Under the pieces are notes generated by a model. That model was not told where the DNA came from. It saw only the letters and a list, made by a program, of their open reading frames with translations, and made no database searches. From an uncultured Phocaeicola sp. (GTDB taxonomy: Bacteria > Bacteroidota > Bacteroidia > Bacteroidales > Bacteroidaceae), in the NCBI GenBank assembly GCA_947581855.1, contig CANPVZ010000012.1, positions 48,982 to 112,981 of the forward strand: 64,000 nucleotides of DNA. The letters are read 5' to 3'. Shown piece after piece: positions 27,787-37,493 of the stretch. The translations under genes were made by a program, and so were the position numbers. Numbering within the stretch: the stretch's first letter is position 1; every line of letters starts with the position of its first letter.

Positions 27787-28157
27787 ATAAAAAGAGGGTT
27801 ACAAGCTTTATTGTAATGCGGGAAAATGTGCAGGAAACAGATGAATTTCATGGAACGATACGAAAAATAATACTTGCGAAGTAGAATATAGGCTTTTAGC
27901 GGGGAATGTTTAGGCTTTAAATTCCAGTGAACAGGGAATTTCATTTCTCTTTTTAATTAGTGGAACGTATAACTCTGTATGGATTTGCTACTGCAAAACG
28001 AGCGGATGATATATTTCCAATTACTCTGCTTCCTGTGCTCTATAATGCGTCCCTATCCGATTATTATTTCGGGTAAGATATTACTATTACACTGTCAACG
28101 CAGACATCCGTGTTTGGTAGTGGCAGAGGGCGTAGGGGTGAATGCTATTTTTTTAAT
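27787..28157. other. Spacer between valS and the FKBP gene, nothing recognised
   Basis: About 370 bp of AT-rich DNA without a gene or a clear hairpin. Confidence 0.4.
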
Positions 28158-28559
28158 TCATGCAATGCCCAAAAGTTTTACTTCAAATATTAAGGTAGAG
28201 AATGCCGGAATAGGTCCGTTACTACGTGTTCCGTATCCGACGACAAATGGGATGTAGATTATCCAATGGTCGCCTATATGCATTTGCTGTAAGGCTATCT
28301 GCCAGCCTTTAATCACTTGGTTCAAGCGAAAAGCCTCAGGGCACTTGCGTTTCCATGAATTGTCGAATTCGCGTCCATTGATGAGGTTTCCTTTGTAGTG
28401 TACCGTGACGATGCTGTTATAGCGCGGTGTATTACCTCCTTTGCCCTTCTCTATCACTTTGTATAAAATACCGCTTGGCAGTTCTTTTATTCCCTGTTCC
28501 GTACGAAGTTTCTCTAAATATTGCTCGTTTTGTAATTTATATTCTTCTTTCCGTCCCAT
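28158..28559 (-). CDS. FKBP-type peptidyl-prolyl cis-trans isomerase
   Basis: The protein has 133 residues from ATG 28559. A short helical N-terminus (MGRKEEYKLQNEQYLEKL) precedes one FKBP domain: GILYKVIEKGKG, VTVHYKGNLINGREFDNSW, VIKGWQIALQQMHIGDHW, IPFVVGYG and TLIFEVKLLGI. These strings contain the usual active-site positions Tyr, Phe, Asp, Val-Ile and Trp. No signal peptide is present with this start, so it acts in the cytoplasm, speeding prolyl isomerisation during folding. The TTG 18 bases upstream that would extend the frame lies inside the promoter box and is rejected. Confidence 0.92.
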   Translation of the reverse strand: MGRKEEYKLQNEQYLEKLRTEQGIKELPSGILYKVIEKGKGGNTPRYNSIVTVHYKGNLINGREFDNSWKRKCPEAFRLNQVIKGWQIALQQMHIGDHWIIYIPFVVGYGTRSNGPIPAFSTLIFEVKLLGIA

Positions 28560-28574
28560 ATTCCTTATTTGCGG

Positions 28575-28582
28575 CAAATTTA
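28575..28582 (-). promoter_or_regulatory. Bacteroides-type -7 box of the FKBP gene
   Basis: The minus strand reads TAAATTTG only 15 bases before the ATG at 28559, implying a very short leader. Confidence 0.55.
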
Positions 28583-28589
28583 CATAGAA

Positions 28590-28977
28590 TATTTGGCTCT
28601 GACAGCGATTACCGTAATGAAATCGTTATCTATCGGAAGGATACTCCTGTTTTTGAAATAAAAAAGCGGGAAACAAGATGGCATTTCAGGTAACAGAAAA
28701 ACCGGAATTTGTTATTACCTTGGAGAACACTTGGCGTTATAAGGATAAAACGTTTAACATGAATGATTGGCATTTGAAAATAAAACGTACGCTTTGTAAC
28801 TTCGCACGCATTGCTAGTAGCATTGGTGAGCTTACGAAGCCAATACCGTTATGTTTGTGCCTTCTTTGTTTGGTTATGAAGCTTATAGGTTGAAACTTGT
28901 CAAACAGGCTGGAACAGAGATCTTTTCATGGCACATTATTAGTTACACTCCATACCATTATTATTTATTCCGATAAC
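28590..28977 (+). pseudogene. Frameshifted remnant of an unknown gene
   Basis: Three coding-like pieces follow in order. SDYRNEIVIYRKDTPVFEI comes first (28606-28662). Then, in another frame from 28678, come VTEKPEFVITLENTWRYKD and, further on, SSIGELTK. After a further shift near 28838 come ANTVMFVPSLFGYEAYRLK and GTEIFSWHIISYTPYHYYL, to a stop near 28977. The pieces read as one protein of about 125 residues with two frameshifts. I do not recognise the family. Confidence 0.45.
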
Positions 28978-29429
28978 TAATAATGTGAAACAGGGCGATA
29001 TTAATTGTATGAGAAACTGTTGCGGATATTTGAGAAGCAACGTTCTCAATATAGGAAAGGCGGCTTCCCGGTATTTCGGAAAGCCGTCCCCGGACTGAAA
29101 AACGACCTATTGAAAAAAATAGAAAGCAATCTTTACCTTATTGTTTTTCAAAATCCGTTATTCTCCTTTTATATTGAACTAATATGATAAACAAATGAAG
29201 TGTTCCCTTTTTTCCATACTATTATTTCTTCTTTGTATGGAATTTCTAATGCGTTTGGGTATCGGCATTTAAGGTTCCATTTTATTTGTTTCTCTTTTAT
29301 ATTGGTCTCGTGTCTTAGATTGCTTCACATCATTGGTGTTCTTAAAGGATTTTATGATTTGTACAGAATACGAACAACATCTTAGTTTTTGAATCTTATT
29401 AATGTTTTTCAAAATCCGTTGTTTTCTTT
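28978..29429. other. Spacer with a hairpin and an 18-bp direct repeat
   Basis: A stem-loop lies at 29059-29088 (GGCGGCTTCCCG against CGGAAAGCCGTC), possibly the old terminator of the decayed gene upstream. The word TGTTTTTCAAAATCCGTT occurs at 29142-29159 and again at 29403-29420, 261 bp apart, the second copy just after the end of the fucosidase gene. No gene is recognised. Confidence 0.5.
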
Positions 29430-30821
29430 TTATTCCCAAACAATCTTTAATACATCATCTATAAAACCACGGCGAGAATTGGGCAGAGAAATATAGACTT
29501 CTTTATTTTTGTAGGTAAAAGGCACTTCTTTGCCATCGTGGAGCAATATGACTTGTTTAGGTTTAGATTTCCATTTGAGTGTTACGTTTCCTTGCATTTC
29601 TTTCAGTATATGAGCGTATACATTATTTCCGTTACGGGTAAGAGGAACATTGCATAAGTCATTCCAGTTCGGGAAATCAGTACTACCGATAACCGATTCG
29701 CGGTTTTTTGACATCCATTCTCCAATTTTGGCACATTCTTTATAGAAACCCGGACGCATCTCACCATCGGGTTGCGGACCGATATCGGGCAGATAATTTC
29801 CACCATACGAACGGGCATATACCAGAGCGGCAATCACTTTGTCGAGGTCGCGGAATGCAGCTCCCGGCGTATAGCCCCAATGTCCGCTCCATGTTTCGTT
29901 GAATTCCCACCATTCGCCTGGAGTGTAAGGACGTCCTTCAGTCATGCGTTTGCGCCAAGCTATCTCTTCCGTATGGAAGTCTCCAAAAGTTTTTCCTTCT
30001 TCGTTTGTTTCCCAACGGGGATTGATGATGATAGCCGGTTGGATTGCGCGTATCCAAGCGTGTAGTTTTTCATGATATGTATCGACTCCCGGCCAGTTCA
30101 TGCCATCAAACCAAATTTCATCAATTTTTCCGTAACGTGTCAGCAATTCGCTAAGCTGTCCGATGGTGTAATCGAAAAACTTATCAAACTTTTGCTGGTT
30201 TTCCTCATCAGGATAACGATGGCCTTTGATACCTTGGGCGTAATCGTAATCCTTAAATGGGAGAGGGTAATCCGGATTACTCCAGTCGCGGGGTGAAAAG
30301 TAGAAACCTATGCGTAATCCATATTTACGACATGCATCCACCAACGGGCGTAATAAGTCGCGTCCACCCATGTAGGTCTTGGTATTGTACTGACCGTATT
30401 CGGTGGGCCACAAACAATAGCCGTCATGGTGTTTAGCTGTGATAACAACATATTGGAAGCCTGCGTTTTTGGCAGCTAAAATCCATTTCTCTGCATCGTA
30501 GTTGCTAGGATTGAATTCCTCTGCAAGTTTGTAATACTTTTTGGGAGATACCGGATTGTCGTTTTTTAACCACGGGACATTTTTCAACATCGACCACGAT
30601 GGGTCGGTTCCGGTAATAGAATGAATCCCCCAATGAATGAATAGTCCGAAACTTCCTTGTGGAAACCATTGCGCTTCCGGATGGATAGTGCGTTGAAACG
30701 GTACACCTTTAATAGTACGCATCAAGTTGAAAGCTTCTTTTTCCGTATAACCGGAAGGGCTTTGTGCCGCAGCTTGCATAAAGAGCCCGGTGAGTGCTAG
30801 AAGGATGAATGTCTTTTTCAT
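29430..30821 (-). CDS. Secreted GH29 alpha-L-fucosidase
   Basis: The protein has 463 residues and a signal peptide (MKKTFILLALTGLFMQAAAQ). GH29 hallmarks are FGLFIHWGIHSITG near residue 60, YVVITAKHHDGYCLWPTEYG near 125, GLRIGFYFSPRDWS near 172, and EIWFDGMNWPG near 238, the last holding the catalytic nucleophile Asp. The enzyme removes terminal L-fucose from glycans, probably in the periplasm. The catalytic domain is followed by a short beta-sandwich-like tail (VTLKWKSKPKQVILLHDGK). The next upstream gene on the same strand is a heparinase-fold protein 189 bases away, so they could be co-expressed. No -7 box was evident. Confidence 0.92.
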   Translation of the reverse strand: MKKTFILLALTGLFMQAAAQSPSGYTEKEAFNLMRTIKGVPFQRTIHPEAQWFPQGSFGLFIHWGIHSITGTDPSWSMLKNVPWLKNDNPVSPKKYYKLAEEFNPSNYDAEKWILAAKNAGFQYVVITAKHHDGYCLWPTEYGQYNTKTYMGGRDLLRPLVDACRKYGLRIGFYFSPRDWSNPDYPLPFKDYDYAQGIKGHRYPDEENQQKFDKFFDYTIGQLSELLTRYGKIDEIWFDGMNWPGVDTYHEKLHAWIRAIQPAIIINPRWETNEEGKTFGDFHTEEIAWRKRMTEGRPYTPGEWWEFNETWSGHWGYTPGAAFRDLDKVIAALVYARSYGGNYLPDIGPQPDGEMRPGFYKECAKIGEWMSKNRESVIGSTDFPNWNDLCNVPLTRNGNNVYAHILKEMQGNVTLKWKSKPKQVILLHDGKEVPFTYKNKEVYISLPNSRRGFIDDVLKIVWE

Positions 30822-31010
30822 AGTAATGAATTGTTTGTATTATTATTTTTTATCTGTTAATATCTTTATCAATATGCATTGATTGGAAAGAGAACTTCAG
30901 TAACTTACGAACGGGGATTTTCTACTTCCTAGTTCTATAAAGGTTCAGTTTATATTAGGTCATTAGCGAAAATTGCCGACTTCTGTTTGTATAAAAACAA
31001 TAATGCAACC

Positions 31011-33503
31011 TTACTCTTGTTTATTCACTTTGAAGTGAACACAGGTTTCAATCTTTCCTGATTTTCCTTTCCTTGTGAAGATAATTCGGTTGATTGTTTT
31101 GCCGTTCCACCATTTGTAAGGTTCAATTCTACAAGAAGTTCCTTGTGGAATGCGAATTTCTGCTTTACCTCTTTTTCCTTCTATAAAGATAGTGTTTCCT
31201 TTACGATGTACTGAAAGCATGGTTTGCCAATAAAATTCCACTCCTTTGCCCTTTATCAGTTCATATTCGTCAGTTATGAATAATTTTTCAGGGGTAGGAG
31301 AGTACCAGTTGCGGAGATTTTTTGCGTAGTATTTTTCCCAACCTGGCGTAGCATCAATCTGCGCTTCAAAATGTTGGGTGTCTCCATTGCCGGAAGGTTT
31401 CACGTCGACGGGTATTGGATTAGCAGGTCCCGGGCGTTCTCCTTCTACCATTGGAATTAACATGTTATGCCATTGGCATTGCTTGGCAGCAAACGTCATA
31501 GCATCGCCGTAAGGTGCTCTTCCGTAATCGCCGGCGAAAACTTCTCCGGCAAATTCAATGATGAAACTTCCCTTATCTTCGTGAGTATGTCCTGCTTTAG
31601 CCTTGTTACCTTGTATAAGAATTTTTAGCCATTGGTTGTCTACTTTACGGGTGGAAGCCATAATGCCCATATCCGGCAACGAAACAAAAGGTTTTACTTC
31701 GGGGCTATTGGTTTGCAGGCGAGAAGGAATAACAAGTGCCAATAGTCCCGGCGATTGTTTTTTGGGTATAATACTGTCTGCTTCTTTCCGCGAAAGGGCT
31801 TTGCGATAGATGTCGCCCCAACGACTATTGTCCGACATCGCAGCAAGGAAGGCTACGGCATCCATGCGGTCGATGGTAGCTTCAGTGTCGCATATGGAGA
31901 TGAAATCGTTTTCAGGAACGGTGGAATATAATGCTTCAGCAAAGCCCTCTGTGTTCAGGATATTAGGAGGAATAACTTCTGCCAGCGATTTGCCGGTAGC
32001 CATGGCGTAATAATAAAGTGCCAATCCGGCTTCGGCAATGGTGTAAGTCATGTATCCGGGGCCTTCTACATCTCCTCCATCGGGCAGGATAATAGTTTGC
32101 AAGGAGTTGACCAAATCTTTATAGGCCAGCTCTAGATAAGGTTTCACCCTTGGCATGGTTTTTTCGAGGATGGCATAAGCTAGAATACGCCCATGTGAAA
32201 AAACAGACATCTGATTCATACGGTGGATATATTCAGCACTCCAAGTGATATAGTTAATATGTCCGATTCCGTCTATAGCAAGACGTTTCAGAATAAAGTT
32301 CTTGCCGGCTTGAGTAAACATTTCGCCGGCTAAATCGAGTGTGATAGCAAGTTCGTGTGCAGCCCAACTTTCGCGAAAAGCGGCATGTACCCAGTTACTT
32401 CCCGGAAAATGTCCCATAAATCCTTCGTCCCAATAGGGTGTCACAGCCAGTGTCATCGCATAGCGGGCGGCCATACGGAGCATTTCTTTGTTTTTGGTAA
32501 GAATTCCGGCAATAGCAAGTTCCGAAGGTTTAAGGTCTGGCATATTTAAATCTCGGTCGCGTCCGAAACGGATACTGTTGCCTAAATATTCTTTTATAAG
32601 GTCTTCAGGGTTGGATTGCATTAATTTTTTTGCTGCATCGAGATAGGCGGAATGCCCGTCTCTTTGTATCAGCGATTCATGTCGGGCGCGTATTTCGTTG
32701 AGTTGCTTTTTACTGAAAACAATACCGTAAGTAGGAGTAAATTCCGGTTCATACTCTTCGGGTTGTATATGTTGCTTCCATTCTTTTCCGAAAGGAAGCA
32801 GACTTTGTTCATATTCGGACAATTTCTTTTCGTTTTGCAGAATTATCCAAAGAATGGCTCCGGCTTGTACTCCTTTCTCTTTAGAATAAACGGATAAAGT
32901 CAGATGTTTTAACTTTTGTGCTCCATTTAGTGGAATTGTATATTCCCGATGTTGGTCGGGCAATTTGTTAAAAATCTGTTCTTTCACACCTTTTTCTGTT
33001 TTGACGGAAACTACCAGCTGAGAGTTGTCGGGAATGGCAGCTCCTACTATTAGATTATCGTATATGCCAACGGATACATCAAACTCTTTTTCCATGCAAA
33101 ATGCAGCTCCTTTTACAGGTGGACGCAACCATTGAAACATGGCTCCATGGAACATTCTGTATTCTTTTTGCATGGTAAGGCCAATGGCGCTTCCATCGTG
33201 GATATGCCAATCTTGCGGTTTGTATAGATTTTCTTCTAAGAAGGTTACTAAAACGGCTTCTCCTGGATTAATAAGTACGGGTTGGATATCTTTCGTATTT
33301 CCGGCTGGTGTAATTTTGCTGCGGTTGTTCGTCCATGATAAATAGGCGGATTGCATTTTTATATTCATTCTTGTTTGTTGAGGAAGAGCATTTGGGGACT
33401 TATTGTCTCTTTCTACAAACATATCGGATATGCTATTTCCAGCAAACAAGTTTATTGGGAGTCCTACTGTGCATACAAATAAAAAGGTGTATATTTTCTT
33501 CAT
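31011..33503 (-). CDS. Secreted heparinase II/III-fold polysaccharide lyase-like protein
   Basis: This 830-residue protein has a signal peptide (MKKIYTFLFVCTVGLPINLFA). An N-terminal beta-rich part (about 30-260) precedes an alpha/alpha toroid (about 270-560). The latter has FPGSNWVHAAFRESWAAHEL and MNQMSVFSHGRILAYAILE, holding candidate catalytic Asn, His and Tyr residues. The C-terminal beta-sandwich of the heparinase II/III type contains KAGHTHEDKGSFIIEFAGEV and FAGDYGRAPYGD, the conserved His-rich signature near 645-670. Members are lyases on uronic-acid glycans such as heparin, alginate or ulvan; the substrate here is unknown. Flanked by GH29 and a calcium-loop protein on the same strand. 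Confidence 0.8.
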   Translation of the reverse strand: MKKIYTFLFVCTVGLPINLFAGNSISDMFVERDNKSPNALPQQTRMNIKMQSAYLSWTNNRSKITPAGNTKDIQPVLINPGEAVLVTFLEENLYKPQDWHIHDGSAIGLTMQKEYRMFHGAMFQWLRPPVKGAAFCMEKEFDVSVGIYDNLIVGAAIPDNSQLVVSVKTEKGVKEQIFNKLPDQHREYTIPLNGAQKLKHLTLSVYSKEKGVQAGAILWIILQNEKKLSEYEQSLLPFGKEWKQHIQPEEYEPEFTPTYGIVFSKKQLNEIRARHESLIQRDGHSAYLDAAKKLMQSNPEDLIKEYLGNSIRFGRDRDLNMPDLKPSELAIAGILTKNKEMLRMAARYAMTLAVTPYWDEGFMGHFPGSNWVHAAFRESWAAHELAITLDLAGEMFTQAGKNFILKRLAIDGIGHINYITWSAEYIHRMNQMSVFSHGRILAYAILEKTMPRVKPYLELAYKDLVNSLQTIILPDGGDVEGPGYMTYTIAEAGLALYYYAMATGKSLAEVIPPNILNTEGFAEALYSTVPENDFISICDTEATIDRMDAVAFLAAMSDNSRWGDIYRKALSRKEADSIIPKKQSPGLLALVIPSRLQTNSPEVKPFVSLPDMGIMASTRKVDNQWLKILIQGNKAKAGHTHEDKGSFIIEFAGEVFAGDYGRAPYGDAMTFAAKQCQWHNMLIPMVEGERPGPANPIPVDVKPSGNGDTQHFEAQIDATPGWEKYYAKNLRNWYSPTPEKLFITDEYELIKGKGVEFYWQTMLSVHRKGNTIFIEGKRGKAEIRIPQGTSCRIEPYKWWNGKTINRIIFTRKGKSGKIETCVHFKVNKQE

Positions 33504-33798
33504 GTATTTTTAGTTTTACTTTATTTAAAGATAAATATATTAGTATATGTAGTATTCATGAGTTTTCTGATTCTTATAAAACCTACATGTAATTATATTA
33601 AAATTAAAGAGTCATTATTTCGTTCGTAATTAAAAAAGTTTGTGATCTCTTTGCAGAGGAATTATTTTCTTTATGTTCTAAGCCTGTTTTATTGACTGAT
33701 AATTTCTGTTATTCTAATTTATATTTTAAGCCATTTTTGTAATGAATATTAATGAGATATAAATGGTAAGCCATTTTATTATATTTTCTTAGTTTGGG
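33504..33798. other. AT-rich spacer
   Basis: About 295 bp between two genes of the same strand; no gene, repeat or firm promoter box seen. Confidence 0.4.
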
Positions 33799-35571
33799 TT
33801 ATGTTTCAAATAAACTCCAGTTACGGCTATAATAAGCACGGTGAAGGTTTTTCAGTTCTTCCATTGATGCTTGTCGGTTAAGCAAAATATATTCAATGTC
33901 TTTATACAGGTAGAAAGCCAGCCAGTAGCCGTAATGATAACGTTCTCGGATGGAACGCGGATGCATCATCACGGCATACCAGGAGGTTTCGAGCTCATAC
34001 TTTTTTGCTATTTCAAGTACTTTTAAAGCATGAGCCCACATGTCATCTGATACTTTTTTTTGTAGATGGCAAAAGTCATTGTAAGATAGGTTAGCAGTCT
34101 GAATTAATTCGCATGTATCTTCCAAGCCTAGTTCATGCAAAGAAATTTTGGTTTCGAAAAGCGTATCGCCGTCCAAATCATATTCTATTTGGTCGAAGAA
34201 ACCATTTTGGTCGACATCTGTATAACGGACAGTTGCGAAGCATTCCGGCTCTTTCCGTATTCTTTCTGGTCCGTACCCATCGTATAGAAGTCCCATACCT
34301 TGGTAAAATTGGCTAAACTGGTCGATGCGCCAGATACCGTCTTCGGCTCCATAGAGATGGATTCGTCCGTCGAAGCGGCTGACGTAGAATTGCCCTTTTC
34401 CGGAATTGTCGCGATCCCATTCCCCTCGGTCTCCTGCGGGATCCGATTGAGCATTATTATCCACTCCTCCTTTCCAAGGTCCTACATTGAATGGGTTAAG
34501 AGGGTGATACATCTCTACCCGTTCCCAGCGATTACAGTCATCATCCTCATCATAAGTGAACCAAGTTTCATCCCATTGCCCCCGTTGAAAAATTAAGTTC
34601 CATGCGTTATCGTGGTCAGGGTAATGCAGTTCAGTGATTTGTCGCCAGCGAGGATCCATGAATAAAGAATCGGCTTCAGACAATCCGCGCATGTTTTTAT
34701 TCGTATGTCGTTGGTCGGTATAATCAAATCCCGGGCCTTTGAAATGAAGGGTCATGTCTAAATCAAATTCGTTTCCGGGAGCATTATCGTTATCCATATC
34801 CCAAGAAATGGATACCCAGTCGATACGTCCTTTTAGATTTGCATTACGTTGTTTTCCTACCACCTCATGTTTCGGAGTATCTAATAGGCGGATTGCCATT
34901 TCTGTCAGCCCGTCATGATCTGGATCGTAAAAAAGAAATGGAGTTTCCCAATTCAATCTTAAGTCATTAATCTTCTCCGGACTCTCGTGAATCTTTAAAA
35001 AAGCAGTTTGACCATGATAGTCCGTAAAGAAATTGGAGGTTCCGCTATGTAACCAGTTGCGTAGCTGGAATGTAAGCCAGTCGATGCACCCCATAATATT
35101 ATCATGGTCAGTATCGATAACCCACATATAATGCCCGCTACTTTTCATTTTCTCATTCTCTTTACAATTTTCTACTATTACCATCATTGCCGGATTCCCA
35201 TCCTCATCTGCTGCTATCCAGTCGATAATAAGATCTCCGTATCCACCGTAGAAACCATCCTGATTTAAATCAATCATGAGGCATCCATTCTTTGTACTAC
35301 CTTCGAGATCTCCATAATTCATGCTCCCATCATCGTCGATCCACTGTATAGGAATGCCGGATGCTGTAATAGTTTGTAATATTTCTGGTTTTCCATCTCC
35401 GTTTAAATCTATATATCGAGGGGAATGTCCTATTGGAGCAGGAGGAAAACGAAAAGGAAATAATAGAGTACGAGTGTTCCAATAAGTAGAATCCCGTGTT
35501 TGTGTTATTGCATTTATTGGAACAAACATTAATAAGAATAATAAAAAATAAGATAGCACTTCTCTTTTCAT
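33799..35571 (-). CDS. Exported protein with many calcium-binding DxDxDG-type loops
   Basis: This 590-residue protein has a hydrophobic signal peptide (MKREVLSYFLLFLLMFVPINA). At least eight acidic loops of the EF-hand/dockerin/FG-GAP kind are spread along it: DLNGDGKPE, DLNQDGFYGGYGD, DTDHDNIMG, DPDHDGLTE, DMDNDNAPGNEFD, DEDDDCNRW, DRDNSGKGQ and DVDQNGFFDQIEYDLDGD. They suggest a calcium-stabilised beta-propeller-like or repeat fold. The C-terminal 120 residues are helical and aromatic, without loops. I do not recognise a catalytic motif. Its neighbourhood (heparinase-fold protein, fucosidase) suggests a glycan-related role in the periplasm or at the surface. Confidence 0.6.
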   Translation of the reverse strand: MKREVLSYFLLFLLMFVPINAITQTRDSTYWNTRTLLFPFRFPPAPIGHSPRYIDLNGDGKPEILQTITASGIPIQWIDDDGSMNYGDLEGSTKNGCLMIDLNQDGFYGGYGDLIIDWIAADEDGNPAMMVIVENCKENEKMKSSGHYMWVIDTDHDNIMGCIDWLTFQLRNWLHSGTSNFFTDYHGQTAFLKIHESPEKINDLRLNWETPFLFYDPDHDGLTEMAIRLLDTPKHEVVGKQRNANLKGRIDWVSISWDMDNDNAPGNEFDLDMTLHFKGPGFDYTDQRHTNKNMRGLSEADSLFMDPRWRQITELHYPDHDNAWNLIFQRGQWDETWFTYDEDDDCNRWERVEMYHPLNPFNVGPWKGGVDNNAQSDPAGDRGEWDRDNSGKGQFYVSRFDGRIHLYGAEDGIWRIDQFSQFYQGMGLLYDGYGPERIRKEPECFATVRYTDVDQNGFFDQIEYDLDGDTLFETKISLHELGLEDTCELIQTANLSYNDFCHLQKKVSDDMWAHALKVLEIAKKYELETSWYAVMMHPRSIRERYHYGYWLAFYLYKDIEYILLNRQASMEELKNLHRAYYSRNWSLFET

Positions 35572-35975
35572 TTGCGTATTTATATCTAAAAGATTCCGAT
35601 ATAAGTAGTACGTATTATGATAAGAATATACTCAATATCCCTTCATAAAATAACATAATTTTTGAGTTAACTCTCATTGAAGAAATTGTGTCATAATAAG
35701 TTGGACTTAATTGTATGGCAGAATTTGATAGATTTTTGTTAGAAGGATGTTATATATTTAAATATCGAATTTTACGGTGATTTTTCTATCTCTTGCAAAG
35801 ACTTTAATTCATACATTCATTGAATTTTTTAATTGCATGGGTTAGGGGTATGAACATGCTTTGCCTGTGATGCAATTAAGCTTTTTATTTGTAATTGCCG
35901 AATTAAAACGTTTGAATGTGCATAGGTAATTTCTTTTTTTGTTATTTTTGTGAACTTTCTTATAATTGAGAGAAT
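35572..35975. other. AT-rich divergent spacer with mazG promoter
   Basis: About 400 bp between divergent genes. Apart from the box at 35943-35950, nothing is recognised. Confidence 0.4.
35943..35950 (+). promoter_or_regulatory. Bacteroides-type -7 box of mazG
   Basis: TATTTTTG lies 25 bases before the ATG at 35976. Confidence 0.55.
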
Positions 35976-36761
35976 ATGCATACAAAAGAAGAAAAGTTAG
36001 AGGCTTTTGGCCGTTTCCTTGATATATTGGATGAATTGAGAGTGAAGTGTCCGTGGGACCGGAAACAAACGAATGAAAGCTTGCGTCCCAATACCATAGA
36101 GGAGGTTTATGAACTTTGCGACGCACTGATAAAAAATGACAAGAAAAATATTTGTAAAGAGTTAGGAGATGTGTTGCTGCATGTGGCCTTTTATGCTAAG
36201 ATTGCTTCCGAAACAGGAGATTTTGATATAAAGGATGTTTGCGATCGCTTGAGCGAAAAACTGATATATCGTCATCCACATGTTTTTGGCGAAATAAAAG
36301 CAGATACGGCAGAAAAAGTGTCGGAGAATTGGGAACAGTTGAAATTGAAGGAAAAAGACGGGAATAAATCCGTATTGAGTGGAGTGCCTGATGCTTTGCC
36401 TTCTATGATTAAAGCTTATCGTATTCAGGATAAAGCCCGCAATGTAGGTTTTGATTGGGAACAGCGTGAGCAAGTCTGGGATAAAGTAAAAGAAGAAATC
36501 GGAGAATTCCAAGCTGAAATCGATAGTATGGATAGAGATAAGGCGGAAGCTGAGTTCGGTGATTTATTTTTCAGCCTGATTAATACCGCAAGGCTTTATC
36601 ATATAAATCCGGATAATGCATTGGAACGTACTAATCAAAAGTTTATCCGGCGTTTCAATTATTTGGAAGAACATACTTTAAAAGAAGGCAAAGATTTGCA
36701 ACATATGTCTCTTCAAGAGATGGATGCTATCTGGAATGAAGCAAAGAAAAAAGGACTTTGA
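35976..36761 (+). CDS. mazG: Nucleoside triphosphate pyrophosphohydrolase MazG
   Basis: MazG hydrolyses NTPs and dNTPs to monophosphates, cleaning up damaged nucleotides in the cytoplasm. The 261-residue protein carries two MazG domains. The first has LRVKCPWDRKQTNESLRPN and the metal-binding EEVYELCDAL...KELGDVLLH pattern (about 45-70). The second has EEIGEFQAEIDSM and AEFGDLFFSLINTARL (about 170-205). A linker with ALPSMIKAYRIQDKARNVG sits between. Length and order match the Escherichia coli enzyme. A lipocalin-like lipoprotein gene follows after 22 bases, so they are likely cotranscribed. Confidence 0.95.
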   Translation: MHTKEEKLEAFGRFLDILDELRVKCPWDRKQTNESLRPNTIEEVYELCDALIKNDKKNICKELGDVLLHVAFYAKIASETGDFDIKDVCDRLSEKLIYRHPHVFGEIKADTAEKVSENWEQLKLKEKDGNKSVLSGVPDALPSMIKAYRIQDKARNVGFDWEQREQVWDKVKEEIGEFQAEIDSMDRDKAEAEFGDLFFSLINTARLYHINPDNALERTNQKFIRRFNYLEEHTLKEGKDLQHMSLQEMDAIWNEAKKKGL

Positions 36762-36783
36762 TTATAAATAAATATTTAGCATT

Positions 36784-37395
36784 ATGGGTAATATTAAAAA
36801 TTATTTGGGAATGGGAGTTTTGGTGCTATTTATAGCATGTCAGTCGAAACCCAAACATGATATTGAAATTATTGATGTGCATGATACATCGAATGAAGTA
36901 ACCGTATCCGGTTCGATATTAAATGCTACTATGAATACATTGACTTTAATTACAGAGGTTGGTGATACCGTAACTTTCAATACGTTGGATGCGGAAAAAG
37001 AAGGTTCGATTTTAAAAGGTGATCATGCGGAAGTGACCTATGAGAATACGGAGCAGAATCAGGAAACATCCGTTCCGGCTGTTTATAAAGTTATAGTCTC
37101 TCCAGCTCCTGAAAAATTAATGGGTTCGTGGGTAGAGCCTACCGTTATCGGTGATGTTCCTTATCAAGGTATTAAATTGGATGAAAATGGAGTTGCTATG
37201 TCTATTAATATGGAGACCTTGACTTATGAGAGTTGGGAAATTTTGAAAGGGCAATTGATTTTGAAATCTACCAGTGAGGGAAGTGGACAACCTATTACAT
37301 GTATTGATACCTTTAATATTGCTTTATTGACCCCAGATTCTTTAGTTTTAGAAAATCCAGATTATTCTTTACGCTATGGTAAATTGAAGAAATAA
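36784..37395 (+). CDS. Lipocalin-like lipoprotein
   Basis: The protein has 203 residues. It starts MGNIKNYLGMGVLVLFIACQ, with a lipoprotein-type signal ending at a Cys near 19. The middle part (about 30-110) forms an OB-like or small beta domain (EVTVSGSILNATMNTLTLIT). The last 90 residues begin with KLMGSWVEP and run through strands ending in DYSLRYGKLKK, typical of lipocalin-like lipoproteins in Bacteroides. Probably membrane-anchored on the periplasmic side, with unknown ligand. It follows mazG closely. Confidence 0.65.
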   Translation: MGNIKNYLGMGVLVLFIACQSKPKHDIEIIDVHDTSNEVTVSGSILNATMNTLTLITEVGDTVTFNTLDAEKEGSILKGDHAEVTYENTEQNQETSVPAVYKVIVSPAPEKLMGSWVEPTVIGDVPYQGIKLDENGVAMSINMETLTYESWEILKGQLILKSTSEGSGQPITCIDTFNIALLTPDSLVLENPDYSLRYGKLKK

Positions 37396-37493
37396 TAGCA
37401 AGGGAGGATAAGTGTGAAGAGATTGGATGAATATTCCTTTTTAGGGCTAAAATGAGGGAATGATTATATGATTTAGAAGAATGTCTCTTAAAA

